This document shows positions 18,315-28,043 of a DNA stretch of 64,000 bases, piece by piece. The notes under the pieces are model-generated. The model was not told the origin of the DNA. It saw only the letters and a program-made list of their open reading frames with translations, and did no database searches. Origin of the DNA: an uncultured Aquimarina sp. (lineage in GTDB: Bacteria; Bacteroidota; Bacteroidia; Flavobacteriales; Flavobacteriaceae); contig CANLMN010000016.1 in the NCBI GenBank assembly GCA_947492105.1, forward strand, positions 37,536-101,535. The letters run 5' to 3'. Each line of letters opens with the position of its first letter. Positions within the stretch are counted from its first letter, which is position 1. The position numbers were made by a program, and so were the translations under genes.

Positions 18315-19828
18315 TATTTGTTATTTTCATATATGGTAAGAGTTCCGCTATCTTCGTTAGAAACGACTAACAAAGCATTTCCACTAGGGCTGTCTTTTGC
18401 TGTAATAGCCAATAATCCTTCAGGAGCTTCATCTCCGGTATGAGACAAAATAGTTAAAAATTGTGGAGACAATGGATTTGTTATATCATAAAGCAAAACT
18501 TGGTCAGTACGTTCTAATCCAACAAAGAGTATGTAGCGTTGGTTATTTATATTTAGTATTTCTAGACTTTCTGGTTCAGCACCTTTATCATCACTTCTAC
18601 CATCATCATCATTAAAACGATTTGGCGTTGCTTTCAGTGTCTCCATAGCAATACTATTACCACTATCATATACTAAATTTCCATTTGTTGACCAGATACT
18701 AAAAGAACGTGCGCCATAACTATAAATGGCATCATGATCCCCATCATTATCGATATCACCCAAACTTGTAGTCGTTTTTAACCTACCTAGGTGTATTTTG
18801 TTCTGATAATCTTCGGAGATAGGAAAAACAGTTTTGTCCAAAGTTAGATCCTCAACACGATCCTCTTCGCTGAATCCATCATAGTCTCGAGCATCTCCTT
18901 CGTTTGCAGAAAATATATAGTTTACTCCATTAATGGTTGCTGTTACAATAGCATCGGGTTGGTATATTCCAAATATAGGCCAGCTTTTGAGTTCCTTAAC
19001 ATCATCCTTGTCACTAGCATCTAATTCATTTCCACTTAGATTAAAGTCTTTATAGCCTAATGGGTAAATAGCGGTTATTTTTTTGCTAATCAAATTGATT
19101 TCGGCAATACCATTGTTCTCTTGCAAGGATACCCAGGCTGTACTAGAATCGTCTGAAACAGCGATATATTCTGGTTCTACATCTTCTGCAAGGCTGGCAT
19201 TAGGACCAAAAACCCGAAAGCCCTTATTTTCTAGAGCCTCTTCTTGATTATTGAATTCGGTAAAGTCTAATGTGGTTACCGAAGTGTCCAAAAGATTGAT
19301 AATGCTTATGCTACCTTTTGGATCATTGGTGTAATCTGCATTAGGTTCGCCTTCGTTAGCCGAAATGAGTAGGTTGCCATCTTTTGAAAATGTAACCATA
19401 TCTGGTAAGGCACCGACAGTGAATTCGTTTGTCAAGGAGTTATCTGATGTATTGTACAAAAGGATTTTCCCAGGATTTTGTTTGGGATTAGCCTCTACAG
19501 CTACAGCTAATCTTCCGTTGTGAACTGCAACACTATTTGGAGATCCAAATGTTGTTAAGTCAATAGGTGTTTCTTGTACAGGAGTGCTGAGGTTGGATAT
19601 ATTCGTAATAGCTATTTGATTAGAAGCTACATTTACAGTATATAATTTTTTGGATAATTGGTCATAAGCTGTAATTTCGGAAGCGCCTTCACCTCCAATT
19701 TTTACAGATGTTTTGAACTTAAAATTAACAGAAGTGTTTACTTCTGGGTTTGGAGTTGTGTCATCAGTGTTGCAACTCATGGTAATAACGAGGCAAACAC
19801 CCATTAGTAATGTACTAAAATTTTTCAT
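18314..19828 (-). CDS. choice-of-anchor I family beta-propeller lipoprotein
   Basis: The N-terminus has a lipoprotein signal with Cys19 in CLVITMSC, so the protein is tethered in the cell envelope. Residues 45-500 form a beta-propeller with the pattern of the 'choice-of-anchor I' proteins (family knowledge): GFRVFGPNASLAEDVEPEY, IFSANEGDARDYDGF, GDIDNDGDHDAIYSYGARSFSI, GAEPESLEI. Acidic clusters such as DNDGDHD probably bind calcium. Some relatives are annotated as alkaline phosphatase-like, but I see no phosphatase catalytic motif, so activity is not assigned. The stop codon abuts repeat A4. Confidence 0.85.
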   Translation of the reverse strand: MKNFSTLLMGVCLVITMSCNTDDTTPNPEVNTSVNFKFKTSVKIGGEGASEITAYDQLSKKLYTVNVASNQIAITNISNLSTPVQETPIDLTTFGSPNSVAVHNGRLAVAVEANPKQNPGKILLYNTSDNSLTNEFTVGALPDMVTFSKDGNLLISANEGEPNADYTNDPKGSISIINLLDTSVTTLDFTEFNNQEEALENKGFRVFGPNASLAEDVEPEYIAVSDDSSTAWVSLQENNGIAEINLISKKITAIYPLGYKDFNLSGNELDASDKDDVKELKSWPIFGIYQPDAIVTATINGVNYIFSANEGDARDYDGFSEEDRVEDLTLDKTVFPISEDYQNKIHLGRLKTTTSLGDIDNDGDHDAIYSYGARSFSIWSTNGNLVYDSGNSIAMETLKATPNRFNDDDGRSDDKGAEPESLEILNINNQRYILFVGLERTDQVLLYDITNPLSPQFLTILSHTGDEAPEGLLAITAKDSPSGNALLVVSNEDSGTLTIYENNK

Positions 19829-20064
19829 ACAAAGGTTTGTGTTGTTAGACTACAAATATGATTTATAACTGCTAAGTAATTGTTAAGTAAATAGAAAGAT
19901 TGTATTATTATTTTGTTCCGAATGTGATCAAAATGTTGTTTTTTGATTTTATGTAGTTAATACGAAAATGTTTTTCTTTTTTAAGCTTGAAAAAGCAATC
20001 TACACGAATTTGTGTCTAGTCAAAGATGCGAGATTTGCGTGTTTTTATGACCAACGACAAAGAT
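19829..20064. other. intergenic, AT-rich
   Basis: Upstream region of the minus-strand lipoprotein. No firm -7/-33 pair was found. The repeated word CACGAATTTGTGT near 20003 makes a weak hairpin. Confidence 0.4.
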
Positions 20065-20143
20065 CAAATCTAAGCCCGATTGTAGTGGCATCCTCGATAC
20101 TGACAAGAATCGAGATATAACGAAAAGCGGGGCCGTAGTTTGG
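20065..20143 (+). ncRNA. structured RNA candidate upstream of parE
   Basis: The ends pair through CAAA..TA..GCCC with GGGC..TA..TTTG (20065-20077 with 20131-20142). Inside, GATTGTAGTGGCATCC faces GATATAACGAAAAGC, and an apical hairpin CTCGAT / ATCGAG (20093-20098, 20109-20114) closes it. It is locally GC-richer than its flanks. The same architecture recurs at 34407-34493. From memory it resembles a motif common in Flavobacteriia intergenic DNA; membership of a named Rfam family such as Flavo-1 is unverified. It ends about 157 bases before parE. Confidence 0.55.
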
Positions 20144-20300
20144 TGAAATGGCAGATTTTTTGTCTTCCAAAAAACAACAAAACATTGTACATCAAATAGT
20201 CAACAAATTTTTTTAGAAAATTGTTAATTACTTTGCGATAAGGAGGTTTTAATTGCGCTGACAGAATGCTATATTAGCAACAATCCCTATTATTTGCAAT

Positions 20301-22160
20301 ATGAATAAAGAAACCAAGTACACCGAAGATAATATACGATCACTGGATTGGAAGGAGCATATCCGGATGCGTCCGGGGATGTATATAGGTAAACTCGGTG
20401 ATGGTTCGTCGGCAGATGATGGAATCTATATCTTGATCAAAGAAGTTTTGGATAATTGTATCGATGAGTTCGTGATGGGAGCAGGAAAGACCATTGAGAT
20501 TTCGATACAGGGAACAAAAGTGATTGTAAGAGATTATGGAAGAGGTATTCCGTTGGGCAAAGTGGTAGATGTGGTTTCTAAGATGAATACCGGAGGTAAG
20601 TATGATTCACGGGCTTTTAAAAAATCGGTAGGACTCAACGGGGTTGGTACCAAAGCTGTAAATGCATTGTCGACGTATTTTAGAGTAGAATCTACTCGTG
20701 ATGGGAAATCTGCTGCTGCCGAGTTTTCTCAAGGAAATCTAACGGATCAAGAGTTTCTAGAAGAGACCTCACGTAGACGCGGTACCAAAGTCAGTTTTGT
20801 GCCCGATGAGATCATCTTCAAGAATTACAAATATCGGATGGAATATGTGACAAAAATGATCATGAATTATGTCTATCTGAATCCGGGATTGACGATCGTT
20901 TTTAATGGAGAAAAATTTATTTCAAAGAATGGACTGAAAGATTTGTTGTCTGATACCATCAAAGAAGATGATCGATTATACGATATTATTCATCTAAGAG
21001 GTGAAGATATTGAGATTGCTCTAACACATAGTAGAACGCAATATAGCGAAGAGTATCACTCTTTTGTCAACGGACAGCATACCACTCAGGGAGGTACGCA
21101 TCAGGCTGCGTATCGCGAAGCTATTGTCAAAACAATACGAGAATTTTTTGGAAAGAATTATGAAGCCAGTGATATTCGCAAATCAATTGTTACTGCAATA
21201 AGTATCAAAGTGATGGAGCCAGTTTTTGAGAGTCAAACCAAGACTAAACTCGGTTCTACGGATATGGGAGGGGATTTACCTACCGTGCGTACATACATCA
21301 ATGATTTTCTCAAAACAAAATTGGATAATTACCTGCATAGAAACACCGATGTAGCAGAAAAAATACAACGTAAGATTCTACAAGCAGAACGAGAACGTAA
21401 AGAATTATCAGGAATACGAAAACTCGCTAAGGATCGTGCCAAGAAAGCTAGTTTGCATAACAAAAAACTTAGAGACTGTAGAGTGCATCTTACAGATGCT
21501 AAAAATCCTCGGAATCTAGAGAGTTCTTTGTTCATAACAGAGGGAGACTCTGCAAGTGGATCGATTACCAAATCACGAGATGTAAATACGCAAGCAGTTT
21601 TTAGCCTACGCGGAAAACCCTTGAATTGTTATAACATGTCCAAAAAGATTGTGTATGAGAATGAAGAATTCAACCTACTGCAGTCGGCATTGAATATCGA
21701 AGAGTCCATGGAAGATCTGCGTTATAATAATATTGTAATTGCGACAGATGCCGATGTTGATGGGATGCACATCCGATTATTAATTATTACCTTTTTTCTG
21801 CAATTCTTTCCAGAATTGATCAAAGAGGGACATTTGTATATTCTGCAAACTCCTTTGTTCCGAGTTAGGAACAAAAAGGAAACAATTTACTGTTATTCGG
21901 AGCAGGAACGTAAGGATGCTATAACCAAACTCTCAGGAAAACCAGAGATAACACGATTCAAAGGATTGGGAGAGATCTCACCAGATGAGTTTGTACATTT
22001 TATTGGCGAGGATATTCGTCTGGACCCTGTGATGCTAGACAAGGAGAAGTCTATAGAGGAACTTTTGTCTTTTTACATGGGAAAAAACACTCCAGATCGA
22101 CAGGAGTTTATTATCGATAATCTAAAAGTGGAGTTGGATATGATTGAGGAAGATATTTAA
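20301..22160 (+). CDS. parE: DNA topoisomerase IV subunit B
   Basis: ATPase subunit of the type IIA enzyme that decatenates daughter chromosomes. The GHKL ATPase domain has EVLDNCIDE (residues 48-56), GRGIP and [11 protein letters not shown]. The transducer domain follows, then the TOPRIM domain with [11 protein letters not shown] and DADVDGMHI, ending in the short C-terminal part. At 619 residues it is the compact ParE form, not GyrB. parC follows 181 bases downstream, confirming the assignment. A structured RNA candidate lies in the upstream region. Confidence 0.95.
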   Translation: MNKETKYTEDNIRSLDWKEHIRMRPGMYIGKLGDGSSADDGIYILIKEVLDNCIDEFVMGAGKTIEISIQGTKVIVRDYGRGIPLGKVVDVVSKMNTGGKYDSRAFKKSVGLNGVGTKAVNALSTYFRVESTRDGKSAAAEFSQGNLTDQEFLEETSRRRGTKVSFVPDEIIFKNYKYRMEYVTKMIMNYVYLNPGLTIVFNGEKFISKNGLKDLLSDTIKEDDRLYDIIHLRGEDIEIALTHSRTQYSEEYHSFVNGQHTTQGGTHQAAYREAIVKTIREFFGKNYEASDIRKSIVTAISIKVMEPVFESQTKTKLGSTDMGGDLPTVRTYINDFLKTKLDNYLHRNTDVAEKIQRKILQAERERKELSGIRKLAKDRAKKASLHNKKLRDCRVHLTDAKNPRNLESSLFITEGDSASGSITKSRDVNTQAVFSLRGKPLNCYNMSKKIVYENEEFNLLQSALNIEESMEDLRYNNIVIATDADVDGMHIRLLIITFFLQFFPELIKEGHLYILQTPLFRVRNKKETIYCYSEQERKDAITKLSGKPEITRFKGLGEISPDEFVHFIGEDIRLDPVMLDKEKSIEELLSFYMGKNTPDRQEFIIDNLKVELDMIEEDI

Positions 22161-22273
22161 ATAAAAACGCTGTGAGGATAAGTAGTAAAGCAAGTGATTT
22201 GTTGCTGATTTTTCATAGATATTCCTAGATACATTTTGTATATTTTATAGATTTTTTTACAAGAATTACTTCA

Positions 22274-22304
22274 TTGCAAAAAAAAGATTTTAGTAGTATT
22301 TTCG
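22274..22304 (+). promoter_or_regulatory. possible promoter in the parE-parC gap
   Basis: TTG at 22274-22276 and TATTTTCG at 22297-22304 are 20 bases apart, one mismatch from the TTG-N17-20-TANNTTTG pattern of Bacteroidota. It ends 37 bases before the parC start and suggests parC has its own promoter. Confidence 0.4.
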
Positions 22305-22341
22305 TAATAAGCGGAGAATTATATAACAGCAATACCCATAC

Positions 22342-25017
22342 ATGGACGAAGAAAATTTACCGGAAGAGAACTTGAATACTGAGCAGGATAACCAGCCGCA
22401 AGAAGTTATTACCAAGGTAACCGGCATGTACAAGGATTGGTTTCTGGATTACGCCTCTTATGTAATCCTAGAGCGTGCAGTACCTGCCATAGAAGATGGG
22501 CTCAAACCTGTACAACGTCGTATTCTGCATTCTATGAAAGAATTAGATGATGGGCGTTATAACAAAGTAGCTAATATAGTAGGGCATACAATGCAGTATC
22601 ATCCTCATGGAGATGCTAGTATTGGTGATGCGATGGTGCAGATCGGACAAAAAGAATTACTTATTGATATGCAGGGAAACTGGGGGAATATCCTGACTGG
22701 TGACCGTGCAGCAGCTTCTCGTTATATAGAAGCCCGCTTATCCAAATTTGCACTAGATGTCGTTTATAACCCCAAGGTTACTGATTGGCAATTGTCCTAT
22801 GATGGTCGTAAAAAAGAACCTGTGAATCTTCCTGTCAAGTTTCCATTGTTGCTGGCACAAGGAGCAGAGGGAATTGCAGTTGGTTTAAGTACCAAGGTAT
22901 TACCGCATAACTTTATTGAATTAATTGATGCCTCGATAAAACATTTACAAGGAAAACGTTTTACACTATTACCAGATTTTCCAACTTCAGGTATTGCCGA
23001 TTTTAGTAATTATAATGATGGCCTTAGAGGAGGGAAAGTTCGAGTACGTGCGCGTATTGCTCAAAAAGATAAGCACACATTAGTTATAGACGAAATCCCT
23101 TTTACTACGACAACAACGAGTTTGATAGATTCTGTACTCAAGGCGAATGAAAAAGGGAAGATTAAAATCAAAAAGATTGAAGATAATACGGCTGCTAATG
23201 TAGAGATTTTGATCCATTTACCATCCAATGTTTCTCCAGATAAGACGATTGATGCGCTGTATGCTTTTACAAGTTGCGAAAGTTCGATCTCGCCATTGGG
23301 GTGTATCATTGATAATAATAAACCGTATTTTGTTGGAGTTACGCAAATGCTCAAAGATTCTACAGAGAATACTGTAGAATTATTGAAAAGAGAGTTAGAA
23401 ATTCAACTAAACGAGTTACAAGAACAATGGCATTACGCTTCATTGGAACGAATTTTTATAGAAAACAGAATCTATCGGGATATTGAAGAAGAAGAAACTT
23501 GGGAAGGTGTTATCGCAGCAATAGATAAGGGGTTAAAGCCACATGTCAAACATCTAAAACGTGCGGTAACAGAGGAGGATATTGTGCGATTAACAGAGAT
23601 ACGTATCAAAAGAATTTCCAAATTTGATATAGACAAAGCGCAGCAAAAGATTGATGCCTTAGAAGATGAAATAGCAAAAGTGCGACATCATCTAGAGCAT
23701 TTGATAGCTTATGCGATAACATATTTTGAGCGATTAAAAGCAACCTATGGCAAAGGAAAAGAACGGAAAACAGAAATCCGTATTTTTGATGATATCGAAG
23801 CCACTAAAGTGGTTATGCGTACTATAAAACTTTATGTAAATAAAGAAGAAGGTTTTGTTGGTACTTCATTACGCAAGGACGAATACGTGGCAGATTGTGC
23901 AGATATTGATGATGTTATTTGTTTTATGGCTGATGGGAACATGATGATTACCAAGGTTGATTCCAAGACTTTTGTTGGCAAAAATATTATTCATGTAGCA
24001 ATATTTAAGAAAAAAGATAAACGTACGATCTATAATATGATTTATAAGGATGGTACCAAAGGAGCTTCTTATGTCAAGCGATTTGCAGTGACGGGAGTGA
24101 CTCGGGATAAACCTTATGCAATGACCCAAGGGAATAAAGGTTCCAAAGTGTTGTATTTCTCAGCAAATCCCAACGGAGAGGCAGAGGTAGTTAGTATTAC
24201 ATTACGCCAATCCGGAAGTATAAAAAAATTGAAATTTGACCTAGATTTTGCTGATTTGTTAATCAAGGGGCGTGGTGTCAAAGGGAATATGGTGACCAAA
24301 TATAATATTAAAAGTATCGAACTCAAAGAACAAGGAGTGTCTACATTAAAACCTCGAAAAATTTGGTTCGATGATACCGTGCAACGACTCAATGTGGATG
24401 GGAGAGGAGAGCTATTGGGAGAATTCCGCGGGCATGACCGCTTACTGATTATTAATCAAAAAGGAATTGTCAAGACCGTAATCCCAGAGGTAACATTGCA
24501 TTTTGATGCAGACATGATTGTACTGGAGCAATGGAAACCAAAAAAACCAATCTCTGCAATCTATTGGGATGGTGAAAAAGAACGCTATTACGTAAAACGT
24601 TTCTTGATAGAACATCCAGACAAAGAAGAGTTATTTATTAGTGAAAGTCCAAAGTCTTATTTAGAAATTGTCTCTACAGAGTACTTGCCTATAGCAGAAT
24701 TAGTGTATAGCAAAATTAGAGGTAAGGATCAAAAACCGAATGATGAAGTAAATTTGGCCGATTTTATTGCTATTAAAGGTATCGGAGCACAAGGAAATCG
24801 TCTCACAACTGAAAAAATCAAACAAATCAACCTCTTGGATGCATTGCCGTTTGATGAACCCGAAGAAGAAGAAACTAATGTGGTGACAGCAGATGATTCC
24901 AAGAAAGATGTTGAAGAAACAGCTACTACTGATGCACCATCCAAAAAATCACTAAACGAAGAAGATCTACCGCCAAAGCCTGATATAGACGAAGAAGGAC
25001 AGACCTTATTATTTTGA
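22342..25017 (+). CDS. parC: DNA topoisomerase IV subunit A
   Basis: Breakage-reunion subunit paired with ParE. The catalytic tyrosine is Y128 in AASRYIEARLS. The quinolone-binding region reads HPHGDASIGDAMV (residues 87-99), with Ala92 where enterobacterial GyrA/ParC have Ser83/Ser80, and Asp96 at the acidic position. A coiled-coil tower (about 420-470) and a six-bladed C-terminal domain follow. The last 50 residues are an acidic, Ser/Thr-rich tail (DDSKKDVEETATTD) absent from E. coli ParC. At 891 residues it is longer than the usual 750, as is typical of Bacteroidota ParC. Confidence 0.95.
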   Translation: MDEENLPEENLNTEQDNQPQEVITKVTGMYKDWFLDYASYVILERAVPAIEDGLKPVQRRILHSMKELDDGRYNKVANIVGHTMQYHPHGDASIGDAMVQIGQKELLIDMQGNWGNILTGDRAAASRYIEARLSKFALDVVYNPKVTDWQLSYDGRKKEPVNLPVKFPLLLAQGAEGIAVGLSTKVLPHNFIELIDASIKHLQGKRFTLLPDFPTSGIADFSNYNDGLRGGKVRVRARIAQKDKHTLVIDEIPFTTTTTSLIDSVLKANEKGKIKIKKIEDNTAANVEILIHLPSNVSPDKTIDALYAFTSCESSISPLGCIIDNNKPYFVGVTQMLKDSTENTVELLKRELEIQLNELQEQWHYASLERIFIENRIYRDIEEEETWEGVIAAIDKGLKPHVKHLKRAVTEEDIVRLTEIRIKRISKFDIDKAQQKIDALEDEIAKVRHHLEHLIAYAITYFERLKATYGKGKERKTEIRIFDDIEATKVVMRTIKLYVNKEEGFVGTSLRKDEYVADCADIDDVICFMADGNMMITKVDSKTFVGKNIIHVAIFKKKDKRTIYNMIYKDGTKGASYVKRFAVTGVTRDKPYAMTQGNKGSKVLYFSANPNGEAEVVSITLRQSGSIKKLKFDLDFADLLIKGRGVKGNMVTKYNIKSIELKEQGVSTLKPRKIWFDDTVQRLNVDGRGELLGEFRGHDRLLIINQKGIVKTVIPEVTLHFDADMIVLEQWKPKKPISAIYWDGEKERYYVKRFLIEHPDKEELFISESPKSYLEIVSTEYLPIAELVYSKIRGKDQKPNDEVNLADFIAIKGIGAQGNRLTTEKIKQINLLDALPFDEPEEEETNVVTADDSKKDVEETATTDAPSKKSLNEEDLPPKPDIDEEGQTLLF

Positions 25018-25349
25018 TGAGAATGTTTGTTTAGATCTAATTAAGTAGGGTTTAATGTAGTTTTTCAATAATGAAGTAGATATAGAGAAACAAAATGGTT
25101 GAACAAAACATACGGAACATCGCATGGACTAGTATATGATAAGGTTTTGTAGTTTACTGTAGCAGAAATCATACAGTGAAGCACTAAAACTAAAAACGAC
25201 GAAGTGTACTATGAAAGAAAATAGTATATCTAAAATTTGTCAAGTTACTGGAATAATTGCATTCATATATGCGATTTGTAATCAATAGAAGCAACAACTT
25301 TCGGTCAATGCCAAACCTCGCATTATCGCATAGGTATTACTACGATTTA

Positions 25350-25418
25350 ATATTTTAGCGAAAAAATAGTAGAAAAAGAACCGAATTATTAGCCTGTAAT
25401 TATTTTTTAAATGGTATA
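25350..25418 (+). repeat. repeat family C, copy C3 (right half)
   Basis: Keeps TTTTAGCGAAAAAATAGTAG, AAAAAGAACC and the terminal TTTTTTAAATGGTAT of family C. The left half is not recognisable. It begins a cluster of nested repeats that fills most of the gap between parC and the M57 protease gene; 25018-25349 shows nothing else. Confidence 0.65.
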
Positions 25419-25461
25419 GTATATTATTATTTCCCTTTATATAAGCATCTACAAAAACTCT

Positions 25462-25705
25462 GAATAAGTTTAAAAACAAGTATATAAGGAGGAAGGTTTT
25501 GAAGTGGTGTTTTGCATATAATACCATTTATCCTTTGAATTTACTGGGATAAAATTTTCTTTTCTCGCCTCAGCATTCAGCATAAAAATAAACTATAACT
25601 ATGGCTATGCTTGATGTTCCTGCTGAAGCTGAAACAAAAAAAATCTTAATTTTTCTTTCCGGTAAATTCAAACAACAAATGGTATAACTACAGTCAAATG
25701 CTTCC
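25462..25705 (+). repeat. repeat family D, copy D2, split by element B1
   Basis: 25462-25512 matches D1 (GAATAAGTTTAAAAACAAG, then TATATAAGGAGGAAGG and GAAGTGGTGTT). After B1, TCAAATGCTTCCTTG at about 25692-25706 matches the D1 right arm TCAAATACTTCCTCC. Removing 25521-25685 restores a D1-like unit, so B1 was inserted into the D loop. Confidence 0.65.
25521..25685 (+). mobile_element. family B element, copy B1 (MITE-like)
   Basis: A 165-bp non-coding element. Its inverted ends are ATACCATTTATCCTTTGAAT (left) and, as reverse complement of the right end, ATACCATTTGTTGTTTGAAT, followed on both sides by TTACYGGRAWRAAA-like sequence. The core reads GCATAGCCATAGTTAT in reverse complement. It has no reading frame and lies inside repeat D2. 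Confidence 0.72.
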
Positions 25706-25811
25706 TTGTTTTTGTTTAAGCTACTAGTTCGTTATGCTTTGGTTTTATAGCTTCAAATACCCCAAAGTGGTTCTAATTACTATTACCTACAAGTATATTT
25801 TGAATGGCCCT
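25706..25811 (-). repeat. repeat family C, copy C5 (partial)
   Basis: In reverse complement it reads CCATTCAAAATATACTTGTAG, then GTAATTAGAACC and GCTATAAAACCAAAGCATA, parallel to the left half of copy C4. The right half is lost where it meets D2. Confidence 0.55.
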
Positions 25812-26293
25812 AAATGGGGGGGTGAATAAATTTTTTGAGAGTTTATATGTTCAGAAGGTGGGTTTGGTTATCGAGGGGAGATCAAATGAGCCCTTTATTT
25901 TGATACGTATTGTTCTGTGTCTGTAATGACTCTGTTCTCTAAAAACAGTGTTTAGTCCTAATTATTTTGTAGAAGCTTAGCTTTGTAATGGGTTGTAGTT
26001 ACTATAACGTTATAAGTTTATATTTTTTATTTATAAAAAAAATGTTTTCGTAAAAATATCGCTATTTATGGTGGAATTTGTAATAGTTTTTTGGTTGTAA
26101 TTACTTGTATAATAGTGTTTTAATTTAAATTTAGTTTTAAGAGTTGTTTATTCATTTTGTTGTTTTTTGTATTTTTTGTAAGACAAGTGTTAATGAATTG
26201 TGTTATTATAAGTTAAAATTCAGATAATAAGATGCTTATGGTGTATTATTGTTATCTATTTAATGCAAAAACTAACACTCAAACAAAACAAAA
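25812..26293. other. intergenic, leader of the M57 gene
   Basis: Very AT-rich with no repeat copy recognised. The bases just before the start are A-rich (CAAACAAAACAAAA), a common Bacteroidota translation-start context without Shine-Dalgarno sequence. Confidence 0.45.
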
Positions 26294-27124
26294 ATGAAAA
26301 ATTTAAAAATCATGTCCATTGCTATCGTAACTATAGCAATGTTGGTTTCATGTAACAAAGAAGGGGTTGATGAAACTGTAGCAGATATTACAACAAGCTC
26401 TGAGATTAAAAAAAAAGTAGCTCAGAGATTTATAGAAGAAGGGGTAAATCCCATTGCAGGGGTACGTCCTTTTGTTGTGGATGGAGTCAAAGGATGGGTT
26501 AGCGGAGACATTTTTTTATCCGATGATAAGATTGCAGATACTTCTGTGAAATCACCTTTGCAAGAAGAACCAGGAGCAAAACTTTTTAGAACTACTAATA
26601 CAGTACGAATAAATGGGAACCGACGTACTATTAATATTCTTGGGAGAACAAATTTGACTAATAAAATGAGAGGTGCTCTGAGGAGAGCCGTAGGTAATTA
26701 TAACGATTTGGATTTGAGAATTAGGTTTAGCCTTGATATTGGTGATGATACTAGTGGTAAGCAAATAGTAGTCCGCGTAGGAGCTGCTGATGGTGGTGCT
26801 CTTGCTGAATTTCCATCCGGAGGAAACCCTGGTAGACCTATAATCGTGGATCGTGCCTTGAACTCAGAAAGTTCTAATGTTTTAACTCATTTAATGATGC
26901 ATGAGATAGGACACGCTATTGGATTACGACATTCTGATTTTAGAATACGTCAAGATTGTCCGGATTCAGGAAACGAAGGATTTGGTGAGTTTGGAGCTAT
27001 TAATATTCCAGGGACTGATGATTCAGGAAGATTGCTGAGGTCTGTAATGAGAGCTTGCTTTACTGGAGCAGAGTCGGGAGAATTTATAGGAGAAGATGCT
27101 AGAGCATTGGGAATCCTTTATTAG
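26294..27124 (+). CDS. M57-type (HEIGH) zinc metalloprotease lipoprotein
   Basis: Lipoprotein signal with Cys20 in AMLVSC, so it is probably anchored in the envelope or at the surface. The zinc site is HEIGHAIGLRH at residues 203-213, matching HExxHxxGxxH; the HEIGH variant is diagnostic of the dual-action M57 family. A methionine that may form the met-turn is in SVMRACF, 45 residues later. A propeptide-like stretch covers about 35-100 and the catalytic domain 105-276. The start ATG is preceded by an A-rich leader. Substrate unknown. It lies upstream of, and co-directional with, the secreted sulfatase but 900 bases away. Confidence 0.87.
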   Translation: MKNLKIMSIAIVTIAMLVSCNKEGVDETVADITTSSEIKKKVAQRFIEEGVNPIAGVRPFVVDGVKGWVSGDIFLSDDKIADTSVKSPLQEEPGAKLFRTTNTVRINGNRRTINILGRTNLTNKMRGALRRAVGNYNDLDLRIRFSLDIGDDTSGKQIVVRVGAADGGALAEFPSGGNPGRPIIVDRALNSESSNVLTHLMMHEIGHAIGLRHSDFRIRQDCPDSGNEGFGEFGAINIPGTDDSGRLLRSVMRACFTGAESGEFIGEDARALGILY

Positions 27125-27164
27125 TATTACTAAAACTAATTTTTGAGGTAATGCTATTCAAAAA

Positions 27165-27315
27165 TGATTTAAAAACTATTAATGAGGTTCTTTTTCTGCT
27201 ATTTTTTTAGCTATACAATTAAACTGCAATCACTAGCTATGTTTGAGTTTTATGGCTTATGTTCGAGAAAAATAGTTCTAATTATGATACCTTATAATTA
27301 CATTTTGAATGGTAT
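27165..27315 (-). repeat. repeat family C, copy C4
   Basis: Reverse complement begins ATACCATTCAAAATGTAATT, continues ATAATTAGAACTATTTTTCT and AAACATAGCTAGTG, and ends with AGCAGAAAAAGAACCTCATT. It matches copy C1 along its length. It lies downstream of the M57 protease gene. Confidence 0.7.
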
Positions 27316-27474
27316 AAGTTAAAATATTATTTTTTCTCTTAAAAGTGTCCGAATTATAAAATGATCTGGATTCTATCTTGATTTTTTCAAGAAGTAATGG
27401 GGGTAAAGAATTTTAACTTATAGTACTAATAGAATTAAATTAGAAAAAAATATATATAACGTATTAAATGGATC

Positions 27475-27513
27475 AAAGACCGTTTGTATTTATGATACAA
27501 TGCGGTCTTTTTT
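27475..27513 (+). terminator. hairpin with T-tract
   Basis: The outer stem AAAGACCG / CGGTCTTT (27475-27482, 27503-27510) continues as TTGTAT / ATACAA with a short bulge, followed by a run of T. It is 350 bases after the M57 stop, so it may be a distal terminator. The rest of the gap to 28043 holds no recognisable feature. Confidence 0.55.
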
Positions 27514-28043
27514 GTAATCTGTTTATAGAGATTTTTTTAAGTTTTAGTGGTGTGTTTTTGGTGTCGAAATACGAAAGGAGTGATGAAATCATGTCTTTAT
27601 CATCAAGAAAAACTCTAGTAGTCATTCAATTTAACATTTCGTTTTTTGATTCTAATTTAAGATAGAAGAATTAAGACCCTTTTTTTTGAGAAAAAGGTTA
27701 TTAGTGTGTGAATTTTTTGGGGCTAAATGTGAATTCTACAAGTGAATAAAAAAATCATTTATAATGTTGATTTATAAGTGTTAATTGAGGAAAAACCGTA
27801 AGTATATTAAGGGGCTTGTTGGTTATATTTGAATACTATTAGAGCGGTTGTTTAATAGGTATAAGATTTCTTTGCTATCAATAAATGGTGCATTCATTTT
27901 AGATATTTCAAAGTCTCTTTATAGATCAATTGAAGTGTTTTGAGGTAGTTTTTTAGGCTGTTGAGGAGTACTTTTTTTAATTAATGTTGTTTCATCGATT
28001 CATTGAGTAAAATAAATATGAACCATTTAAAACTAAAACTAAA

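Noticed and set aside
25282-25527. 81-codon minus-strand open frame in the repeat cluster
   Set aside because: It is built from repeats C3 and D2, which are non-coding at all other sites.
27468-27665. 65-codon plus-strand open frame after the M57 gene
   Set aside because: Its start lies in the hairpin at 27475 and it has no domain or supported start signal.
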